Positions 59,783-64,000 of a stretch of DNA of 64,000 nt are shown piece after piece (within the stretch, counting starts at the first letter, position 1; each line of letters opens with the position of its first letter). The stretch is taken from the IMG/VR virus record IMGVR_UViG_3300017963_000229, positions 1-64,000 of that record, one strand, 5' to 3'. The translations under genes and the position numbers were made by a program. The notes below the pieces were generated by a model. The model saw nothing but the letters and a program-made list of their open reading frames with translations. It ran no database searches and was not told the DNA's origin. This stretch comes from a virus.

Positions 59783-60114
59783 TATTTTTTATCCTCCTCT
59801 TGATCGAATCCGTCAAAACAATCTCCATAAGTTAACAAATCAAAATCAAGATTTCTCAACTGCTTTAATATATCTTTTTCTGTTTCTTCCTCAATAATTG
59901 CTCTTCGTTCACGAACCATTCTTCCAGTTAAGATATTTTTTAACCCCAAATAAGCTAAATCTTTATCTTTTATATCTTTTACTTTCTCTAAATCTTCTTT
60001 AGTAATCTCTATATTTATCACCTTGTCCGATCTCATTAACTTTTCAAATACATCACGATCAGATTTTGACTTAATCTTAATTTTGCCTTTTTTAATTATT
60101 TCACCTTTGTCCAT
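59782..60114 (-). CDS. Unrecognised 110-residue basic-acidic helical protein
   Basis: The ATG at 60114 (MDKGEIIKKGKIKIK) has AGAGGA six bases upstream; the longer frame to 60147 starts at a TTG and overlaps the 36-residue frame. ISKSDRDVFEKLMRSDKVIN-type strand-helix follows, then RERRAIIEEETEKDILKQLR and a Asp-rich C-terminus (YGDCFDGFDQEEDKK). Function unknown. Confidence 0.48.
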   Translation of the reverse strand: MDKGEIIKKGKIKIKSKSDRDVFEKLMRSDKVINIEITKEDLEKVKDIKDKDLAYLGLKNILTGRMVRERRAIIEEETEKDILKQLRNLDFDLLTYGDCFDGFDQEEDKK

Positions 60115-60136
60115 TATCAATCCTCTGATATACTCA

Positions 60137-60247
60137 TCAAATGCCAAAGGTAATCAATCGATGACCCAATCTTTTTAGACTTCTTATATCCCTTTTTCTT
60201 CTTATGATTAGTTTTTCTCTATCACATCTTGGTTTAATCTTATCCAT
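60137..60247 (-). CDS. 36-residue basic mini-gene
   Basis: MDKIKPRCDREKLIIRRKRD then IRSLKRLGHRLITFGI. It has AAGGAAGAGAAGGATA upstream and lies between the spike gene and the acidic helical gene. Highly basic; may bind nucleic acid. It is too short to be certain. Confidence 0.35.
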   Translation of the reverse strand: MDKIKPRCDREKLIIRRKRDIRSLKRLGHRLITFGI

Positions 60248-60264
60248 TATCCTTCTCTTCCTTT

Positions 60265-61263
60265 TTACCCCTTTACAAAAACCCTACTAGAATAAACCGA
60301 CGGCGTTGGAGGCTGTGCTGGCACCAATGGCGGCGTGGTAGGACCTACAGGGCAATTATGAGTATGCACGTTATACCCACTATTAATAAATTGTTGAGAA
60401 AAATATGTGTTCCATGAATCCCCTAAAATCGCCTTTTCTGAAGCCCCTTCTCCTAATTCTATCCTGTCCGCATTTACAGTCGCGTTAGAACATGTCACGT
60501 CAATGTTAGAATTGCAAGTAATATTAATGTTATCATTACTTTCTATTGTAATGTTGCCACCTTCCATTCTAACAGTACTCCCACCAGTGTGAGATATCTC
60601 AATTGAATCACCCTTCATCGTTATTGTGTTTACATTATCCGCATTATTTGTAATGACAATTTCCTTATTTGGAGTATCTAAAAATATCTTATTCTCATTA
60701 TTATCCTTTATCTCTACAGATCCATCTTGATCCATCTTAAGTTCTGACAACTCAGGATGAACCAACCTAATAGATTCCTCCCCAGATTTTTTATTAAATA
60801 AAAGTAAAAACGATTTATCTTTAGCAATATTTAATACTTTTATCCCCCTCACCATAGGAGGGTCGCTTGACCAATCAGTGGCCGGAGGTTCAGTAGCTTT
60901 AAATTCCTCAGGCAACTCCGACGTGTTCTGATCTTGACTCGTAACATCAGAATTAGACCAGAATCCACCAATATACCACGGAAACCTAGGATCTCCGTTT
61001 TCAAACCATACTAAAACGGTCTCACCCTCCTCAGGAGGAAAATATACACCATGATCATTGCCGGCATATATGGCTGTTGGCATAGCTGGGGTACCAATAG
61101 GATCCTTTCCCATCACAGCTGGCACTTGAACTATAATTCTACCTTGACCACCAGGATCAGCCGTCTTAATCACCTTCCCTAAATAAATCCCATAAAATCT
61201 ACCAAAATATTCCAAGCCATAATCTATTAAAATATCTAAAAACCTACTTATTGAGTTAAACAT
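60265..61263 (-). CDS. Baseplate spike (gp5/gpV/VgrG-like) with OB domain
   Basis: This protein has 332 residues. FYGIYLGKVIKTADPGGQGR and VQVPAVMGKDPIGTPAMPTA, then GVYFPPEEGETVLVWFENGD and PRFPWYIGGFW, make the OB domain of the gp5/gpV family. A beta-helical needle of short repeats (EIVITNNADNVNTITMKGDS) runs to about 290. The end, GYNVHTHNCPVGPTTPP, is the metal-binding or PAAR-receiving tip type. It punctures the host envelope. No lysozyme insert. It is the third gene of the hub block. Confidence 0.82.
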   Translation of the reverse strand: MFNSISRFLDILIDYGLEYFGRFYGIYLGKVIKTADPGGQGRIIVQVPAVMGKDPIGTPAMPTAIYAGNDHGVYFPPEEGETVLVWFENGDPRFPWYIGGFWSNSDVTSQDQNTSELPEEFKATEPPATDWSSDPPMVRGIKVLNIAKDKSFLLLFNKKSGEESIRLVHPELSELKMDQDGSVEIKDNNENKIFLDTPNKEIVITNNADNVNTITMKGDSIEISHTGGSTVRMEGGNITIESNDNINITCNSNIDVTCSNATVNADRIELGEGASEKAILGDSWNTYFSQQFINSGYNVHTHNCPVGPTTPPLVPAQPPTPSVYSSRVFVKG

Positions 61264-61266
61264 TTA

Positions 61267-62649
61267 CTAACCTTTGTTGATAGGACTTTTTTGGTTTTTT
61301 GTAGTATCTTTTTTCTCCTCCACCTTAGATTCCACCTGTTTTTTTAAATTATCAGCCAATAAAACAGCTCTTATCCCATACGCCTTTGCTCTTATATGCA
61401 TCTTGTATCCGCTAGAATCTATTCGATGATCGCTACTTATAATTGTATAATTTCCACTTAACCACGTCTTTCCAACTTCAACCTGAATTACCGCCTTTGG
61501 CCTAGCAAGTAAAGGTATTCCAACACTGTCAAATTCTATCATCGTCCCCGAATCTTTCATAAGCTCATTTTGCGCCCTGTCTTTTGCACGATTCGGATCA
61601 GCTCTCGGCGGATTAGGAATATCACCACTTGTTTGTCCCTCCCCGGCCTTTGCCTGTGAATTTTTGTCATAATCATTCGACTCTGCATTAGCCACAACCG
61701 CATCATCTACTGTAAATGTTCTCTTTTCAAGATGAGAATATTCTTCATCTACTGCCTCTTTTAAAAGATTAATCATATGCATTCCCCATGACCCTCTCCG
61801 CGACATAAACATAGCCATATTAGGAGCAGATATGTCACCTAAAATAGGAAATACGTTATCACCATAAACATCAGACCCATAAACAAACTTAGCAACAGGT
61901 ACCTCGCTGACCGACAAAGTCTTTATAACTATATCTCTTGTCTCATTTGGTAAAAATATAACATCAGCCCCGTATTCCCGGCATATCCACTTTAAAAAAT
62001 CTTCATGGTTCATTCCAGCACGTTGATGCAAATCCATCCTTTTGTCCGTCTCCATAGCAGACAATTCGCCAGGAACAGAAGTAGATTGAGTATCAGTAAA
62101 ATATGGACCACTATAATTCTGTTTTCTACAAATCTTTTTAACCGCATCCAACGGAGTAATTGGTTGATGTAATCCACTTTCACTAGCCTCTCCAATATAT
62201 CCAGGATAGTAAGTCCTCCTTGCTAACCATACACTGGGAGATTCGGCAGGAATTGTAATTGAAATAGTTGTCCCAATAGTAATATCAGGTTTTAAAATAA
62301 ATCCGGGCAACCAATCAGACATATGCTCTGAATCTGATAAATACCCAAATCTAACCAATAAAATATTACCATATCTTACATACTTACCTAGATCTTTATA
62401 TTCCTGTATAGCACCCTCGATATTTTCATCTATCCTCGGATCCCCTAACAACGCAAAACCAATCTCTCTAGTATGAGGCTTTAAACTAACCGACATTTTT
62501 ACTTCAGTCTGCGTAGTTATTACCTCAAGACTTTCTGCAATCGGCAAATTAGGCTGTTTACCATTAGGATTTAAAGTTAATACAGATCCGTCTTCTGCTC
62601 TAATCTTTGCTTCAAAAAAAGGCCCCAAAAAATCATAAGGTGTTGCCAT
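61267..62649 (-). CDS. Baseplate hub protein (P2 gpD / T4 gp27 type)
   Basis: This protein has 460 residues. The N-terminal half reads LEVITTQTEVKMSVSLKPHT, VRFGYLSDSEHMSDWLPGFI and a conserved barrel; the C-terminal half holds the second barrel (TMIEFDSVGIPLLARPKAVI, SGNYTIISSDHRIDSSGYKM). This two-barrel layout is that of the late control D/gp27 hub that seats the spike. It is adjacent to both the LysM adaptor and the spike, the usual order. Lysine-rich tail. Confidence 0.8.
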   Translation of the reverse strand: MATPYDFLGPFFEAKIRAEDGSVLTLNPNGKQPNLPIAESLEVITTQTEVKMSVSLKPHTREIGFALLGDPRIDENIEGAIQEYKDLGKYVRYGNILLVRFGYLSDSEHMSDWLPGFILKPDITIGTTISITIPAESPSVWLARRTYYPGYIGEASESGLHQPITPLDAVKKICRKQNYSGPYFTDTQSTSVPGELSAMETDKRMDLHQRAGMNHEDFLKWICREYGADVIFLPNETRDIVIKTLSVSEVPVAKFVYGSDVYGDNVFPILGDISAPNMAMFMSRRGSWGMHMINLLKEAVDEEYSHLEKRTFTVDDAVVANAESNDYDKNSQAKAGEGQTSGDIPNPPRADPNRAKDRAQNELMKDSGTMIEFDSVGIPLLARPKAVIQVEVGKTWLSGNYTIISSDHRIDSSGYKMHIRAKAYGIRAVLLADNLKKQVESKVEEKKDTTKNQKSPINKG

Positions 62650-62670
62650 TTATTTTTTCCATACTTATTA

Positions 62671-62994
62671 TTATATAACAACCGATGTTTTAGCCTCTAA
62701 CGTTTTTCCAACTACCCTATCTCTATGTGGCAATCTGATCTGTTTTCCAACATACACACCGTACGGATAACAGAAAATATCATTAGCCTGTAAAATAACC
62801 CACATAAGCTCAGCATCGCCATAATACTGATATGCTAATAAGTCCAACCTCATACCATCCTCAACAGTAACCAAAATATCATCATCTTGTTCTTCAAAAT
62901 CAGGAGCAATAGCATGTTCAAAAAATTCAGTACTATCTACTATTATTAAATCATAAAAATTTAATCTACTATTTGTTCTAACACTTACTGCCAT
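62671..62994 (-). CDS. LysM-type tail protein (P2 gpX-like)
   Basis: This protein has 107 residues. VEDGMRLDLLAYQYYGDAEL then MWVILQANDIFCYPYGVYVG and KQIRLPHRD match the LysM-type gpX/gp53 group, which joins the hub to the wedges or tube. It lies between the probable tape-measure end and the hub as in contractile phages. Full length. Confidence 0.78.
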   Translation of the reverse strand: MAVSVRTNSRLNFYDLIIVDSTEFFEHAIAPDFEEQDDDILVTVEDGMRLDLLAYQYYGDAELMWVILQANDIFCYPYGVYVGKQIRLPHRDRVVGKTLEAKTSVVI

Positions 62995-62999
62995 TTTTA

Positions 63000-64000
63000 T
63001 TACCCTGCCCCAATTCTATGATCACCGGAAGCGTCCGACAATCTCCCAAGTACTTTTTTAACTTCCAACCCCATTGTTCTTGCATTTCCAGTAACAACAA
63101 CCTTAGGAGGACCTTGTTGCACTAGCTTCTCCACCTTGTCAGTCAATTGAGAAACTTTACTAGCTAATACCAGGGTAGCATTGGTCGCCTCTTGCTGTTT
63201 AACTATCATACCTTCTTTTATTTGTCGATCTTTTTCTGCCCGTTCACCAATGTTAGCAGTTGCAACCTGTTTTTCACCAAGAATATCACCAATACTCTTT
63301 ACTCCTTTAGGTAAAGGTCCCATCTCAGGGCCCGCTTTTATGCCTGATACCATTCTATTGAATTCTTCTATCCCTTGTTGTCTTTTTAAAATATCTTCCG
63401 CCTTCCACCGTTCAGTAATCCCTTCATCTAAACGCCCTCCAGCCTTCATAAGATCATCATATCTCTTGCGAGTTAATTCAGGACCAAGGCCCAATTCCAT
63501 TCGTTCCCTTAAAAACTCATATTCAGATTGCTTTTTCTGTGCCCGTCCAGCCGCCGTTTCGCCTTTTACCTGTCTCATAAGTTCCTTATGTCTCTCTTCT
63601 GCAATCTTATATTCTTGCTTTTTTCTCTCTGACTCTGAACGTGCTCCACCTCCACCAACTCCTCTCCTCTTCTTTTTCTTGGTCTCCATCCCCATTTTCT
63701 TTCTGAGAGCATTAGTCTTTTTGTCTATTTTTTCCTCTTCCTTTCTGGCTTCCTGTTCAAGTCTTGCTAACTTCCTTTCCTCTTTTTTAACCTGCTTTGC
63801 ACTAACTGCATTAAGTACCGCTTGTTTTTGCGCTCTTATCCTCTCTTGCCACTTTTCTTTTTGTCGTTCAACATCTGCTCTAATAACATTATCAATGTTA
63901 GCTCCAACTTTAGCCGCTAACTCACCTGAATGCTTTCGCCATAGTTTAATCCGCGGAGCTATCTTGCTTAATAATTGTCTACCTTTTTCAACAGTTATTT
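63000..64000 (-). CDS. C-terminal end of a long charged protein, possibly tape measure
   Basis: The frame is open to the right edge of the window, so the true start is outside. At least 333 residues, mostly Lys/Glu/Arg-rich helix (LAKVGANIDNVIRADVERQK-like region; QKKQSEYEFLRERMELGLGP), then a linker with GPPKVVVTGNARTMGLEVKK. An ATG at 63695 is internal and should not be taken as the start. Position directly before the LysM adaptor and hub is where the tape measure lies in contractile phages; the helical charge fits, but the body is not visible. Confidence 0.65.
   Translation of the reverse strand, partial: ITVEKGRQLLSKIAPRIKLWRKHSGELAAKVGANIDNVIRADVERQKEKWQERIRAQKQAVLNAVSAKQVKKEERKLARLEQEARKEEEKIDKKTNALRKKMGMETKKKKRRGVGGGGARSESERKKQEYKIAEERHKELMRQVKGETAAGRAQKKQSEYEFLRERMELGLGPELTRKRYDDLMKAGGRLDEGITERWKAEDILKRQQGIEEFNRMVSGIKAGPEMGPLPKGVKSIGDILGEKQVATANIGERAEKDRQIKEGMIVKQQEATNATLVLASKVSQLTDKVEKLVQQGPPKVVVTGNARTMGLEVKKVLGRLSDASGDHRIGAG

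Overview
The window is a stretch of an AT-rich tailed bacteriophage genome, probably a large one, with a contractile (myovirus-type) tail. Evidence for the tail type: a P2 D-type hub protein, a gp5/VgrG-type spike with an OB domain, a LysM-type hub adaptor, a gp25-type wedge protein, a baseplate-J protein and a P2 I-type tail protein. All but one of the genes I accept lie on the minus strand, so transcription runs from base 64000 towards base 1. Genes are tightly packed, often with ATGA or TAATG overlaps. Starts commonly have AGGAGG-like ribosome sites. TAA, TGA and TAG all act as stops, so the standard bacterial code applies. I saw no rRNA, tRNA, integrase or CRISPR array. The host cannot be named from this sequence.

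Layout in transcription order. 64000-60265: C-terminal end of a long lysine/glutamate-rich protein (possibly the tape measure), LysM adaptor, hub, spike. 60247-57050: small zinc-finger and charged proteins, a beta-helix adhesin with a 19-unit TEP stalk, and a HAD-type phosphatase, ending at a strong hairpin terminator. 56958-54430: four small paralogues with mini-genes and gene remnants between them. 54309-48726: an Ala/Gly-rich structural protein, an ADP-ribosyltransferase-like protein, the wedge proteins and tail protein I. 48676-22324: a large fibre/adhesin region holding a BRO-N gene, a four-copy paralogue array, a Dam-type methylase, two tandem copies of an 'adhesin plus packaged-protein' gene pair, a zinc metallopeptidase and three modular fibre genes sharing one C-terminal domain. 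22266-21801: a tiny basic protein, the only plus-strand gene and a palindromic operator. 21800-1: Ig-like and beta-helix fibres, a second BRO-N gene, a contractile-injection-system tube-like protein, membrane proteins that could be lysis proteins, more virion surface proteins, a papain-like cysteine protein, a second zinc metallopeptidase, an ART-like protein and a large unknown protein running off the window.

The most interesting system is a set of seven proteins scattered among the fibre genes. They carry toxin- or effector-like domains (two HExxH metallopeptidases, two ART-like proteins, two paralogues with a W-C motif, one unknown) and begin with a short leader ending in [L/I]-x-E. This is the layout of the T4 capsid-targeting sequence, which the prohead protease removes from proteins packaged inside the head. 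In two neighbouring genes the leader DNA is almost identical while the rest of the proteins differ. I infer that the phage packages a cargo of effectors to inject with its DNA and recruits new cargo by fusing it to the leader. A second regulatory observation is a conserved motif found upstream of four minus-strand genes, a candidate phage promoter class.
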